Program-made: the position numbers and the translations under genes | Assembly (NCBI RefSeq): GCF_015223435.1 | Contig: NZ_VHKO01000014.1 | Coordinates: 1-64,000 of the forward strand | DNA from: Vibrio hibernica | Lineage (GTDB): Bacteria; Pseudomonadota; Gammaproteobacteria; Enterobacterales; Vibrionaceae | Length of the DNA: 64,000 nt | Direction of reading: 5' to 3' | Shown here: in pieces, positions 22,218-33,592 of the stretch | Layout: every line of letters begins with the position of its first letter | Numbering within the stretch: the first letter of the stretch is position 1 | Notes under the pieces: model-generated | Seen by the model: the letters and a program-made list of their open reading frames with translations, nothing else | Told to the model about the DNA's origin: nothing | Database searches by the model: none

Positions 22218-24692
22218 TTATTTTTGCGCGCGCTTTGATGCAGAAGGCTTACTACGCCTTGGTTTTGTTCCTGGCTTTCCCGCTTCTACCGCTTTAGGTT
22301 TACGTTTCTTCTTCTTCGCCTGATCAGCGCTGCCATCAGGCCGTTTTGTAGGCTCAACCAATGGTTTCGCTTTTTGACCTGGCTTATTTTCTTTTACTGC
22401 TTGTTTCTTTTGTGTCGCCGCTTTCTTATCTGCATTTGCAGATCGTTTTTTATCTGTTTTTCCTTTACCGCGAACAGGGCGACTCGATCCCACGATTTCA
22501 AAGTCAATCTGACGAGAATCTAGATTCACCGCTAACACTTTAACTTTAACTGAATCACCTAAGCGATAAATCAAGCCAGAGCTTTCACCGACTAAACGCT
22601 GCCCCATAGGATCAAATTGATAATAATCATTAGCTAAAGAGGAAATATGAACTAAACCATCAATATGAAGATCTCTTAAACGAACAAAGAAACCAAAGCC
22701 AGTGACATTTGCAATAACACCATCAAGTTCTTCACCTACATGATCTTGCATGTATTCACATTTGAGCCAATCGGCCACATCACGAGTTGCATCATCGGCG
22801 CGGCGTTCAGTTGTTGAACATTGCTCACCGTAAAAGTCCATTTCATCAACGTTATAATGATAGCCGCCCGTAGGAGTCGAACGATCCGTATTGACACCTG
22901 CATTTTTAGTAATGAGATACTTGATCGCACGGTGTAATAATAAATCAGGATAACGACGAATTGGTGAGGTAAAGTGAGCATAACGCTGTAGCGCTAAACC
23001 AAAATGCCCACCATTAGCGGCGTTATATACCGCTTGCTTCATTGAGCGTAGCAACATCGTCTGAATAAGTTCTTTATCAGGACGCTCGCCAATAGCGTGA
23101 ATAAGCTCTGCATAGTCAGTTGGTGTTGGCTCTAGCCCACCGGTCAAGCTTAACCCTAATTCACCAAGGAAAGATCGAAAACCAGTAAGGCGCTCTTCAC
23201 CTGGAGTATCATGGACACGATATAACGCTGGCTCTTTCGCTTTTTCAACAAATGATACTGAAGCGATATTGGCCAGGATCATACATTCTTCAATGATCTT
23301 ATGTGCATCATTGCGAACCACAGGCTCGATACGTTCAATTTTACGTAATTCATTGAAGATAAATTTCGTTTCCGTCGTTTCAAATTCAATCGCGCCACGT
23401 TGCTCACGTGCTACTTTCAATACTTGATACATTTTATGTAGCTGTTCAAGATCGGGTACCACTTTCTTATAACGTTCACGCAGATCTTCATTACCGTCTA
23501 ATATCGCCCCCACTTTGTTGTAGGTAAGACGTGCATGTGAACTCATCACCGCTTCATAGTGTTTATAGCCTGACAACTTCCCAGCAGAAGAAACCGTCAT
23601 TTCGCATACCATGCACAGTCGATCAACTTGTGGGTTCAATGAGCATAAACCATTCGATAATACTTCTGGCAGCATAGGAACCACTTGTGCAGGGAAATAA
23701 ACCGAATTACCTCGCTTAATGGCCTCTTTATCGAGTGCTGTATTAGGACGAACGTAATAACTCACATCTGCAATCGCCACCCATAAACGCCAGCCACCAC
23801 CTTTTTTCGCTTCACAATACACCGCATCATCAAAATCACGAGCATCTTCACCATCAATGGTCACAAGAGGTAAATCGCGTAAATCAACTCGCCCAGCCTT
23901 CGCTTCCTCTGGCACTTCTTCAGCTAAATTTTGAACCTGCTTTTCGACGGCTAACGGCCATTCATTGGGAATTTGGTGGGTATGGATCGCTATTTGAATT
24001 TCCATACCAGGGGCCATATTCTCACCCAGTACTTCCAACACTTTTCCCATCATGCCGCGCGAACGCGTAGCACGAGCGGTTAGCTCTACAATCACAACGT
24101 TACCCATACGAGCGCCGCTACGAAATTCTTCCGGGATCAAGATATCTTGGCTAATACGTGAATCATCTGGTACGACATAAGCATGGCCACCTTCCATAAA
24201 GAAACGACCCACTAAATTAGTTTCACGGGCTTCAAGAATGCGGACTAAGCGCCCTTCTTTACGGCCACGTTTATCCACACCATTTGGTTGAACTAATACA
24301 TAATCACCGTGAATGATGGTCCGCATCTGGTGAAACGGTAGTAAGACATCGTTATCTTTACCGATACTGCCATCAGGGCGAACCCAGCCAAAACCATCCT
24401 TATGCCCAATAACCGTACCTTTAATCAAGTCGATTTTTTCAGGTAAGGCGTAACACTGACGACGAGTAAAAATAAGCTCGCCATCGCGCTCCATCGCACG
24501 CAAGCGACGTCGTAGGCCTTCATATTCATCTTCATCTTTTAAATTTAGCGCTTCAAAGAGATCATTACGATTCATTGGCACATTTGCCTTAGTTAAGAGC
24601 GCTAAAATAAACTCTCGACTAGGAATCGGATTTTCATATTTTTCTGATTCTCGCTTGGCAAAAGGATCTATAATTTCGGGACGTTCGGACAT
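22218..24692 (-). CDS. rnr: Ribonuclease R
   Basis: RNase R is a processive 3'-5' exoribonuclease that degrades structured RNA and acts in rRNA quality control and tmRNA-linked decay. The 824-residue protein has an N-terminal helix-turn-helix, two cold-shock domains, the RNB catalytic domain with the aspartate cluster in [19 protein letters not shown] and [15 protein letters not shown], an S1 domain, and a Lys/Arg-rich tail (about 730-824) typical of RNase R. It lies between nsrR and rlmB. Confidence 0.97.
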   Translation of the reverse strand: MSERPEIIDPFAKRESEKYENPIPSREFILALLTKANVPMNRNDLFEALNLKDEDEYEGLRRRLRAMERDGELIFTRRQCYALPEKIDLIKGTVIGHKDGFGWVRPDGSIGKDNDVLLPFHQMRTIIHGDYVLVQPNGVDKRGRKEGRLVRILEARETNLVGRFFMEGGHAYVVPDDSRISQDILIPEEFRSGARMGNVVIVELTARATRSRGMMGKVLEVLGENMAPGMEIQIAIHTHQIPNEWPLAVEKQVQNLAEEVPEEAKAGRVDLRDLPLVTIDGEDARDFDDAVYCEAKKGGGWRLWVAIADVSYYVRPNTALDKEAIKRGNSVYFPAQVVPMLPEVLSNGLCSLNPQVDRLCMVCEMTVSSAGKLSGYKHYEAVMSSHARLTYNKVGAILDGNEDLRERYKKVVPDLEQLHKMYQVLKVAREQRGAIEFETTETKFIFNELRKIERIEPVVRNDAHKIIEECMILANIASVSFVEKAKEPALYRVHDTPGEERLTGFRSFLGELGLSLTGGLEPTPTDYAELIHAIGERPDKELIQTMLLRSMKQAVYNAANGGHFGLALQRYAHFTSPIRRYPDLLLHRAIKYLITKNAGVNTDRSTPTGGYHYNVDEMDFYGEQCSTTERRADDATRDVADWLKCEYMQDHVGEELDGVIANVTGFGFFVRLRDLHIDGLVHISSLANDYYQFDPMGQRLVGESSGLIYRLGDSVKVKVLAVNLDSRQIDFEIVGSSRPVRGKGKTDKKRSANADKKAATQKKQAVKENKPGQKAKPLVEPTKRPDGSADQAKKKKRKPKAVEAGKPGTKPRRSKPSASKRAQK

Positions 24693-24841
24693 GACAAACC
24701 TGCTTATATGCGCAAAGTGTAACTATGAGTATATCTGAGTGGGACGCTAACCTACAGAAATGGTTTAAAAACAGAGTACCTCTATGTACAAGACAGTTGA
24801 AGTACACTAAAAATATAGACATAAGAAAGTAAAAACTTGGG

Positions 24842-25267
24842 TTACGCTGGGGCGAAGAGAAGTAATAATTCATTATTGTCCGTTAGCATATCGGAAATAG
24901 TGCAATCATCCAATTGTTGTAAGAATGCTTCCTTAGCTTGGGCTAACTTACCTTTTAGACGGCAAGCAGATGTTATATTGCAGACGCTTTCGGCACAATT
25001 AACAATCTGTAATGGCTCTAAGTCGCGAACTACATTACCGATAATAATTTTCTCAGCGGGCATGCCTAGTAGTATCCCCCCATACTTTCCTCTTATCGCT
25101 TCCACATAACCTAGCTGTGCCAATTTATGAATAATCTTAACCAAATGATTTTTAGGGATACCTAACTTGTCACTTACAACTTGGGCGTTGGTTCGTTGGC
25201 CTTCAGGCAATGAAGCCAAAAAGATCAACGCTCGCAATCCATAATCGGTAAATGAAGTAAGTTGCAT
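24842..25267 (-). CDS. nsrR: Nitric-oxide-sensing repressor NsrR
   Basis: NsrR is an Rrf2-family [Fe-S] repressor relieved by nitric oxide. The ATG at 25267 follows AGGAG with a 5-nt spacer and gives [21 protein letters not shown]; an in-frame GTG two codons earlier overlaps the Shine-Dalgarno and is rejected. The 141-residue protein has the winged helix (1-60) and cluster ligands C91, C96 and C102, as in E. coli NsrR. It is divergent from hmp, whose operator lies between the two genes, so it probably controls hmp and perhaps itself. Confidence 0.95.
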   Translation of the reverse strand: MQLTSFTDYGLRALIFLASLPEGQRTNAQVVSDKLGIPKNHLVKIIHKLAQLGYVEAIRGKYGGILLGMPAEKIIIGNVVRDLEPLQIVNCAESVCNITSACRLKGKLAQAKEAFLQQLDDCTISDMLTDNNELLLLFAPA

Positions 25268-25438
25268 TGTCACTCCTAAATAAAAACCACCTCGAATATG
25301 ATTGAAATACCAATGAGGTGAAACGCAGTATATAAGATTTATCGGTAAGCTAACATTTTTCTATTCTTCTTGATGACATTTCATCCTTTTAAAACTAGGG
25401 CATCAACAATTTCTGATCTATAAAATAAAAATATATGA

Positions 25439-25467
25439 TTGACTCGCATTCTAATTTTAGACAAAAT
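25439..25467 (+). promoter_or_regulatory. Candidate hmp promoter
   Basis: TTGACT (25439-25444) and CAAAAT (25462-25467) are spaced by 17 bp. The predicted start of transcription falls inside the NsrR operator at 25471-25493, which would explain repression. The -10 hexamer is a weak match. Confidence 0.5.
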
Positions 25468-25470
25468 GTT

Positions 25471-25493
25471 AAAATGCATTTAAAATGCAACTT
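25471..25493. promoter_or_regulatory. NsrR operator of hmp
   Basis: Two 11-bp arms, AAAATGCATTT and AAATGCAACTT, flank a single A. This is the NsrR site layout (11-1-11 palindrome with ATGCATTT half-sites) with few mismatches. It lies 17 bp upstream of the hmp ATG and next to the gene for the regulator. Confidence 0.85.
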
Positions 25494-25509
25494 TAAAAAG
25501 GTAACCATT

Positions 25510-26679
25510 ATGTTAAGCCAATCTACTATTGATATTGTAAAATCAACCGCTCCTCTCATCGCCGAAGCAGGTCCTTCTCTAACCGCTCATTTCTATGATC
25601 GTATGTTTAAGCATAATCCAGAATTAAAGAATGTCTTTAACATGACTAATCAAGAGACTGGTAGCCAAAGAGAAGCGTTATTTAATGCCGTATATGGTTA
25701 CGCTGCCAATATTGATAACATTGAAGTGTTACTACCTGTAGTAGAAAAAATTGCACACAAGCACACCAGCCTTAGTATCTCACCAGATCAATATCAAATT
25801 GTCGGTGCTCATTTACTTGCAACCATTGATGAATTGATGAGCCCTGGACAAGAAGTTCTTGATGCTTGGGCTGAAGCTTATGGCTTATTAGCAAGTGTAT
25901 TCATTAATCGTGAAGAAGAAATTTACCAGCAAAAAGAACAAGAAGTTGGTGGCTGGCGTGGAACTCGAGAATTTAAAGTGATCGAGAAAATCAAAGAAAG
26001 CAACGTCATCACTAGCTTTGTTTTTGCACCAGTAGATGGCGATGCTGTTATCGGTTATAAGCCAGGTCAATATATTGGCATTTACTTAAATTCAGATAAA
26101 TTGGAATTCCAAGAAATTCGCCAATACAGTTTATCCGATGCTCCTAACGGTAAAACTTACCGAATTTCAGTAAAACGTGAAGATAAAGGTATCGCATCTA
26201 ATTACTTACATGCGCATGTAAACCTTGGTGATACTGTTCAGCTAGCAGCTCCGGCTGGGGATTTCTTTATCACCACTGAGCCGAATACTCCGATTGCTTT
26301 AATCTCAGCTGGCGTAGGTCTAACACCCGTATTATCGATGGTAGAAAGTATTCAGGCGACTCATCAAGCACCTATTCATTGGCTGCATGCAGCTGACAAC
26401 ACAGAGCGTCATGGCTTTAAAGCTCGAATTAATGAACTAACAAAATTAAGTGCACAATTAAATGAATACACTTGGTATAGAGAAGAAACGGATACGAATG
26501 ATTTCTCTGGCTTAATGGATTTATCACAAGTTGAAAATGAAATTAAATGGCTAGAAACTGATTTCTACCTTTGTGGCCCAGTGATATTTATGCAACATGT
26601 TGCTAAGCAATTAATCGCGTTGAATGTAACAGAAGATCGTATTCACTACGAATGCTTCGGACCACATAAAGTACTTTAA
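25510..26679 (+). CDS. hmp: Nitric oxide dioxygenase (flavohemoglobin)
   Basis: Hmp oxidises nitric oxide to nitrate using O2 and NAD(P)H and is the main aerobic NO defence. The ATG at 25510 with AAAGG 8 nt upstream gives [17 protein letters not shown] and 389 residues; the open frame further upstream runs through the operator and is rejected. The globin domain (1-140) has the proximal histidine H85 in IAHKHTS. The FAD domain has RQYSLSDAP, and the NAD domain [13 protein letters not shown] and YLCGPVIFM. It stands alone, divergent from nsrR. Confidence 0.97.
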   Translation: MLSQSTIDIVKSTAPLIAEAGPSLTAHFYDRMFKHNPELKNVFNMTNQETGSQREALFNAVYGYAANIDNIEVLLPVVEKIAHKHTSLSISPDQYQIVGAHLLATIDELMSPGQEVLDAWAEAYGLLASVFINREEEIYQQKEQEVGGWRGTREFKVIEKIKESNVITSFVFAPVDGDAVIGYKPGQYIGIYLNSDKLEFQEIRQYSLSDAPNGKTYRISVKREDKGIASNYLHAHVNLGDTVQLAAPAGDFFITTEPNTPIALISAGVGLTPVLSMVESIQATHQAPIHWLHAADNTERHGFKARINELTKLSAQLNEYTWYREETDTNDFSGLMDLSQVENEIKWLETDFYLCGPVIFMQHVAKQLIALNVTEDRIHYECFGPHKVL

Positions 26680-26754
26680 TTTTGCATAAAAAACGGAGCA
26701 ACAGATTCATTAATATTCTTTGACCTTGCTGCTCAGTTTACAACTGCAAGACCT

Positions 26755-26784
26755 AAAAAAGCCGACATCAACGTCGGCTTTTTC
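26755..26784. terminator. Bidirectional terminator between hmp and purA
   Basis: A perfect GCCGAC/GTCGGC stem (26761-26766 and 26773-26778) is extended by A residues before and T residues after, forming an 11-12 bp hairpin with a 6-nt loop. It serves the converging hmp and purA. Confidence 0.85.
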
Positions 26785-26805
26785 ATATTTCATTTTAGCG
26801 TAATA

Positions 26806-28137
<1,332 letters not shown>

Positions 28138-28256
28138 CTAGTTAAAAAAGGATTCTAGCATACCAAAAACACTTGTTGCAGTCATTTTTTAGATGAATTT
28201 TTATGCACTTTACTTTCATACATAAAATAAGATTGCATGAGATTAACTTGCTGTCA

Positions 28257-28442
28257 TTATTTCATCAACATAAAGACAATTACGCAGCCTGCAACCACTA
28301 AAGCACCTCCGATTCTCTTTAATTGACTATCAGGAAGTTGGCTCATTTTTGTGACCATACTTTTCCATGCTTTAGGTGCAAACGCAGGCCCTAAGCCTCC
28401 AAATATAAGAACGAACCCCATAGCAATAAAGAAAGATATCAC
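28257..28442 (-). CDS. yjeT: YjeT-like DUF2065 membrane protein
   Basis: The 61-residue protein has two membrane segments (about 2-22 and 43-60) joined by a short basic loop. It has the DUF2065 pattern, with LIFGGLGPAFAPKAWKSM and RIGGALVVAGCVIVF. It occupies the position of E. coli yjeT between hflC and purA. Its function is unknown; the link to the HflKC complex rests only on gene order. Confidence 0.85.
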   Translation of the reverse strand: MISFFIAMGFVLIFGGLGPAFAPKAWKSMVTKMSQLPDSQLKRIGGALVVAGCVIVFMLMK

Positions 28443-28477
28443 TGTTATTTATCCTCATTTCAATCCAAATAGCCATA

Positions 28478-28508
28478 AAAAAAGAAGGAACCATCAGGTC
28501 CCTTCTTC
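28478..28508 (-). terminator. Terminator of the hfq-hflXKC series
   Basis: On the minus strand GAAGGGACC and GGTTCCTTC form a 9-bp stem with a 4-nt loop, followed by seven T residues. It lies about 30 bp after the hflC stop and before yjeT. Confidence 0.85.
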
Positions 28509-28539
28509 AATTGATTATAACAACGAAAGCTCAGAAGGT

Positions 28540-29526
28540 TTAGTTCTCAGTCTTACGTCCATTACTTTGATTCATATATTTAAAGAAGTCACTCTTTGGA
28601 TCAAGTACCAGTAAGTCACTCTTATTGCTGAACGATTTTTCGTACGCTTTAAGTGAACGCAAGAAGCTATAAAACTCAGGATCTTGATTGTATGACTGTG
28701 CATAAATCGTAGCTACTTTTGCATCTGCATCACCACGAGTAACACGAGCTGTTTTATCGGCTTCGGCTAATGTAGTTGCAACTTCAAGTTCCGCTTGAGC
28801 TCGAATAATTTCGGCTTTTTCACGACCTTGCGAACGGTGCTTACGCGCAACGGATTCACGTTCCGCACGCATACGACGATAAATCGACTCACTGATCTCA
28901 TCAGGTAGGTTAATTTTCTTCATACGGAAATCAACCAATTCAACACCTAAATCTTTCATTGCACTATCGCGAGTATCATCCAATACATCAAGCATGATTT
29001 TATCGCGCTCGCCATCTACTTCTAATGCTTCTTTAGCCGATTCAGGTAACGCATCTTCATCTTTAATCATATCAACAGCAACTATTTCACTGCGAGGACC
29101 GGAAACGATTTGCTTAATTTCCCGCGCACCGATTTCAGAACGAAGAATATCAGTCACCTTACGCCCCAGTAGTGTTTCAGCCGTTAAGGTATTACCACCA
29201 CCGGTTGCCAGATAATACTTACCAAAATCACTTATTTTCCATTTCACATAAGTATCGATGATAACGTCTTTTTTCTCTGATGTTACAAAACGGTCTGATT
29301 TACCATCCATTGTTTGGATACGTGCATCTAACGTTTTTACATTATCAAAGAAAGGCATTTTCATATGCAAACCCGGAGGATAAATTTTTGAAGACATATC
29401 ATTGGTATCTTTCAGTATTCGACCAAAACGGATCACGATGCCTCGCTCGCCTTCCGGGATAACAAACACTGACATTAATGCCACAACAATTAAAATCGCC
29501 ACTAAAGGGATAAATAACTTACGCAT
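28540..29526 (-). CDS. hflC: HflC, regulator of the FtsH protease
   Basis: HflC with HflK forms a large SPFH-family cage around the inner-membrane protease FtsH and modulates its activity. The 328-residue protein has one N-terminal membrane anchor (about 4-22), then an SPFH/band-7 domain in the periplasm (EGERGIVIRFGRI, YVKWKISDFGKYY) and a coiled-coil region rich in Arg/Glu (RAERESVARKHRSQGREKAEI). hflK lies 2 bp upstream, implying coupled translation. Confidence 0.97.
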   Translation of the reverse strand: MRKLFIPLVAILIVVALMSVFVIPEGERGIVIRFGRILKDTNDMSSKIYPPGLHMKMPFFDNVKTLDARIQTMDGKSDRFVTSEKKDVIIDTYVKWKISDFGKYYLATGGGNTLTAETLLGRKVTDILRSEIGAREIKQIVSGPRSEIVAVDMIKDEDALPESAKEALEVDGERDKIMLDVLDDTRDSAMKDLGVELVDFRMKKINLPDEISESIYRRMRAERESVARKHRSQGREKAEIIRAQAELEVATTLAEADKTARVTRGDADAKVATIYAQSYNQDPEFYSFLRSLKAYEKSFSNKSDLLVLDPKSDFFKYMNQSNGRKTEN

Positions 29527-29528
29527 GT

Positions 29529-30722
29529 TTAGAATCTCCCTTTACGTGTTGAAGTCGAGCTTGAGTGTTTATCAGTCTCATCACCATTTGATTTGCTTGA
29601 ATCTAATTGAATACCATCATACTCAGAAGATGATTTATCTCCGGTACGTGCTTTCGCTGGCTGAGCTTTAGAATCCGAAATTAACTTATCAATCGGTAAA
29701 TACAGCATATTGCCAGACGATTCAGAATCAATCAGAACTTTCGAGCTACGTGTATAGATTTTTTCCATAGCATCAAGATACAAACGATCACGTGTTACTT
29801 TTGGTGCCGCTTGGTATTCAGGCAATAGCTTATTAAACTGAGCCACTTGACCTAACGCTTCATTTACCGTGCGCTCGGTATAGCCTTGAGCTTCTTTCTT
29901 CAAACGTTCAGCACGGCCGGTCGCTTTCGGTAGAATTTCATTTTTATACGCTTCTGCTTCACGAATGAAACGTTCTTCATCTTCTCGAGCTGCAATGGCG
30001 TCATCGAACGCATCTTTCACTTGCTCTGGAGGACGAGAGGATTGGAAGTTCACATCGGTTACCGTTAAGCCCATATCGTATTTATCGATAATTTGGTTTA
30101 CCGTTTTTTCCGTAGTTTGTCGTATTTGCTGACGACCACTGGTGAGAATACTATCCATCAAAGAATCACCAATAACGGCACGAAGTGCTGAATCGGTTGC
30201 TTGACGTAGACTGTCATCGGCATTAGTCACGCGAAATAGGTATTTATAAGGGTCAGATACTCGGTATTGAACCCCCATTTCGACCGTTACTACATTTTCA
30301 TCTTTGGTTAGCATTAAACCGCTAGCACGTAATGAGCGAATCGCTTGTACGTTGACAGGTGTGACATCATCAATAAAGCGAGGACGCCAGTTTAGACCTG
30401 GATCCACTATTTTTTCGTACTTACCTAAACGAAGTACAACACCACGCTCTGCTTCGCCGATAGTATAGAAGCCAGAGAAAACCCAAATTAAGATAGCTAT
30501 TAACGCAATCGCACCAAAGCCGATCGCACCACCGCCACCAAATAATGGTTTCCCGTTACCTTTCTTACCGAATGTACCGCCTAATTTTTGACTGAGCTTA
30601 TTAAAAACCTCATCCAAATCAGGTGGACCTTGATCTCGACCGCCGCGATTTTTATTCTTACCCCAAGGGTCTTTATCTTGGCCATTATTGTCGTTGTTAT
30701 TTCCAGGCTCGTTCCACGCCAT
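29529..30722 (-). CDS. hflK: HflK, regulator of the FtsH protease
   Basis: HflK is the partner of HflC. The ATG at 30722 follows GGAG with an 8-nt spacer and gives MAWNEPGNNNDNNGQDKDPWG and 397 residues; an 11-codon upstream extension is rejected. A cytoplasmic Asn/Gly-rich N-terminus (1-65) precedes one membrane helix (about 67-90, GFGAIALIAILIWVFSGFY), an SPFH domain with EAERGVVLRLGKY, and a charged helical region. The C-terminal ~50 residues are low-complexity Ser/Lys-rich. Confidence 0.96.
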   Translation of the reverse strand: MAWNEPGNNNDNNGQDKDPWGKNKNRGGRDQGPPDLDEVFNKLSQKLGGTFGKKGNGKPLFGGGGAIGFGAIALIAILIWVFSGFYTIGEAERGVVLRLGKYEKIVDPGLNWRPRFIDDVTPVNVQAIRSLRASGLMLTKDENVVTVEMGVQYRVSDPYKYLFRVTNADDSLRQATDSALRAVIGDSLMDSILTSGRQQIRQTTEKTVNQIIDKYDMGLTVTDVNFQSSRPPEQVKDAFDDAIAAREDEERFIREAEAYKNEILPKATGRAERLKKEAQGYTERTVNEALGQVAQFNKLLPEYQAAPKVTRDRLYLDAMEKIYTRSSKVLIDSESSGNMLYLPIDKLISDSKAQPAKARTGDKSSSEYDGIQLDSSKSNGDETDKHSSSTSTRKGRF

Positions 30723-30785
30723 TAGAAAGCTCCATCGTATAGATATGACGTTCATACCAATAACAGTAAAATTACTGCATCGATA

Positions 30786-32093
30786 TCATACTGTAGCAGC
30801 TAAGTCAGTGACGATAAGGTCACGCAAAACTACCTCTTCTCTTTTCTCTAATCTTGACCAATCAACTTGTTGCATTCGAATATCAATCAATAAGTTACCT
30901 TCTTGATCATACTTTTCAGCTTGGATCGCATTCATCTGAATGAAGACACTACGAATACGTCCTTGATGCATAGGGGAAATACAAAGCTGATACTGAACAA
31001 TCTGTGTTGACAAGCGCTCAGTAAGCGCAGAAAACAACAAATCTAAACCGATCCCATTCATGGCCGAAACCCAGACGATACGAGGTAAACCTTCGTCATC
31101 TCGCTCAATTCTTGGTTTTTGCCCTTCCATGTTATCAATTTTGTTCATCACTAACAGCGATGGAACCTCATGAGCATCAATTTCTTCTAAAACTACGTCA
31201 ACCGCGTGGATGTTCTCACGAAAACGGTCATCACTAGCATCTACAACATGTAACAAAATGTCAGCTTCTTGAGTTTCTTGCAATGTTGCTTTAAAAGCTG
31301 CAACCAAATCATGGGGCAAATGACGAATAAAGCCAACCGTATCTGCTAATACAGCATTACCAACATCTTCAAGCTCTATTTTTCGTAACGTAGGATCTAG
31401 TGTTGCGAATAGTTGATCCGCCGCATAAACCCCCGCTTGGGTAATATGATTAAATAAAGTCGATTTTCCTGCGTTGGTATAGCCCACTAACGAAATTGTT
31501 GGAATTTCAGCTCGTTGCCTTGCCTTTCTTCCTTGCTCACGTTGTTTTGAAACTTTGGCTAAACGACGTAGGATAGCTTTAATACGCTCACGCAATAAAC
31601 GTCTGTCGGTTTCTAACTGAGTTTCACCCGGCCCGCGTAAACCTATACCACCTTTTTGACGCTCTAAGTGAGTCCAACCTCGGATCAAACGAGTTGATAA
31701 GTGACGCAACTGCGCCAATTCAACTTGCAATTTACCTTCATGAGTTCGAGCTCGTTGAGCAAAGATATCTAAGATTAAACCAGTACGATCGAGAACTCGA
31801 CATTGGCACAAGTATTCAAGATTACGTTCTTGTGCTGGCGATAAAGCATGATTAAAAATAACAATTTCAGCACCTAATGCTTTTACTGTATCTGCAATTT
31901 CTTGTGCTTTACCTGTACCGACATAATATTTAGCATGCGGTGATTGGCGGCTACCCGTTACAACCTTCAGGCTATTTACGCCAGCAGAAGACACCAGCAT
32001 TTCAAACTCGCTGAGGTCTTCCCACTCACCTTCTTGTGTGAAGTTTATATGAACAAGTACCGCCTGTTCGCCGGATTCATAACGGTCAAACAA
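30786..32093 (-). CDS. hflX: Ribosome-associated GTPase HflX
   Basis: HflX is an Obg-superfamily GTPase that splits stalled or heat-damaged ribosomes. The 435-residue protein starts at a TTG: AAGGAG is correctly spaced and the N-terminus MFDRYESGEQAVLVHI matches the family. The N-terminal domain (1-160) contains GGIGLRGPGETQLE; the G domain has GYTNAGKST (G1), DTVGFI (G3) and NKID (G4). A non-ATG start may keep expression below that of hfq, 35 bp upstream. Confidence 0.96.
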   Translation of the reverse strand: MFDRYESGEQAVLVHINFTQEGEWEDLSEFEMLVSSAGVNSLKVVTGSRQSPHAKYYVGTGKAQEIADTVKALGAEIVIFNHALSPAQERNLEYLCQCRVLDRTGLILDIFAQRARTHEGKLQVELAQLRHLSTRLIRGWTHLERQKGGIGLRGPGETQLETDRRLLRERIKAILRRLAKVSKQREQGRKARQRAEIPTISLVGYTNAGKSTLFNHITQAGVYAADQLFATLDPTLRKIELEDVGNAVLADTVGFIRHLPHDLVAAFKATLQETQEADILLHVVDASDDRFRENIHAVDVVLEEIDAHEVPSLLVMNKIDNMEGQKPRIERDDEGLPRIVWVSAMNGIGLDLLFSALTERLSTQIVQYQLCISPMHQGRIRSVFIQMNAIQAEKYDQEGNLLIDIRMQQVDWSRLEKREEVVLRDLIVTDLAATV

Positions 32094-32128
32094 ACCGTTC
32101 GCTCCTTAATGTAAACAATAAAATATTC

Positions 32129-32428
<300 letters not shown>

Positions 32429-32656
32429 TTATTTTTAGCTAACTTGATCTTTTTACGTATACCGTTGCAAAAAACAACCGTAAAAAGTCACTTACACAAT
32501 AAAGCAGTGCGAATACTTAATAAAAGAGCCATTAAGTGGTGCATTAACGAGCCAATTTGCTCGACTGCCAAATTTATCTTTATATCGAAAATAGGTATTT
32601 GACAAAAACTTACCTAAACGCTTTCAGTATACTCAAATCACATCAAGATGCACGGT

Positions 32657-33592
32657 TCAGGATTCGCTCACTATCGCATTTGATAATGTTTCTACTGATG
32701 CCTCAATATTTTCACTATCTAGCCAAGTTAAATCATTCCAGCTTCGTAACCAGGTAATTTGTCTTTTCGCTAATTGACGAGTGGCGCATATACCTTTAAA
32801 CACGGCTTCATCTAGTGTGCCATTTCCATCAAGATATTCCCACATCTGTCGATAGCCTACACAACGAATGGAAGGTAGATCAAGGTGTAGATCGCTTCGT
32901 TGATACAAGGTGCTTACTTCTTGTTCAAATCCCGCGGCGATCATTTTTTCAAATCGAAGTTCAATACGTCGATGCAGTTCTGATCGTTGAGCTGGCATTA
33001 CCGCAAATTGTTTTACTCGATAAGGAATCGGTTCGCCTTTTTTTGCCGTCAATTCGGTTAATGTTTTACCTGTGATTCGGAACACCTCAAGTGCGCGTGA
33101 TAAACGCTGTGGATCATTGGGATGAATCCTTTGCGCAGACACAGGATCAATCATCGCCAATTCTTGATGTAAAGCTTCCCAGCCTTTTTGTTGTGACTCT
33201 TCTTCTATCTGTTGACGAATAGCGGGATCCGCTGCGGGTAATGGTGACAAGCCCTCAAGCAAGGCTTTGTAATACAACATAGTGCCACCTACCAATAATG
33301 GTATTTTACCTTGGGCAACAATATCGGCCATTTCATTTAATGCATCCCGACGAAAATCAGCAGCAGAATAAGAATTTTTTGGATCTAAAATATTAATCAG
33401 CCGGTGAGGTGCAAGTGCTAATTCTTGTTCATCTGGCTTTGCGGTCCCAATATCCATTCCTTTGTAAATCAATGCAGAATCGACACTAATGATCTCGACA
33501 GGGTATTTTTGACGTAGGCGAATTGCCAGCTCGGTTTTCCCTGATGCTGTCGGCCCCATTAAAAACAAAGCTAAAGGTAATGATTCACTCAT
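32657..33592 (-). CDS. miaA: tRNA dimethylallyltransferase
   Basis: MiaA adds an isopentenyl group to N6 of A37 in tRNAs reading UNN codons. The 311-residue protein has the P-loop GPTASGKTE (about 13-21), the catalytic [16 protein letters not shown], and [19 protein letters not shown] for DMAPP/tRNA binding. Its start overlaps the mutL stop by 4 bp, the same coupling as in E. coli. Confidence 0.97.
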   Translation of the reverse strand: MSESLPLALFLMGPTASGKTELAIRLRQKYPVEIISVDSALIYKGMDIGTAKPDEQELALAPHRLINILDPKNSYSAADFRRDALNEMADIVAQGKIPLLVGGTMLYYKALLEGLSPLPAADPAIRQQIEEESQQKGWEALHQELAMIDPVSAQRIHPNDPQRLSRALEVFRITGKTLTELTAKKGEPIPYRVKQFAVMPAQRSELHRRIELRFEKMIAAGFEQEVSTLYQRSDLHLDLPSIRCVGYRQMWEYLDGNGTLDEAVFKGICATRQLAKRQITWLRSWNDLTWLDSENIEASVETLSNAIVSES

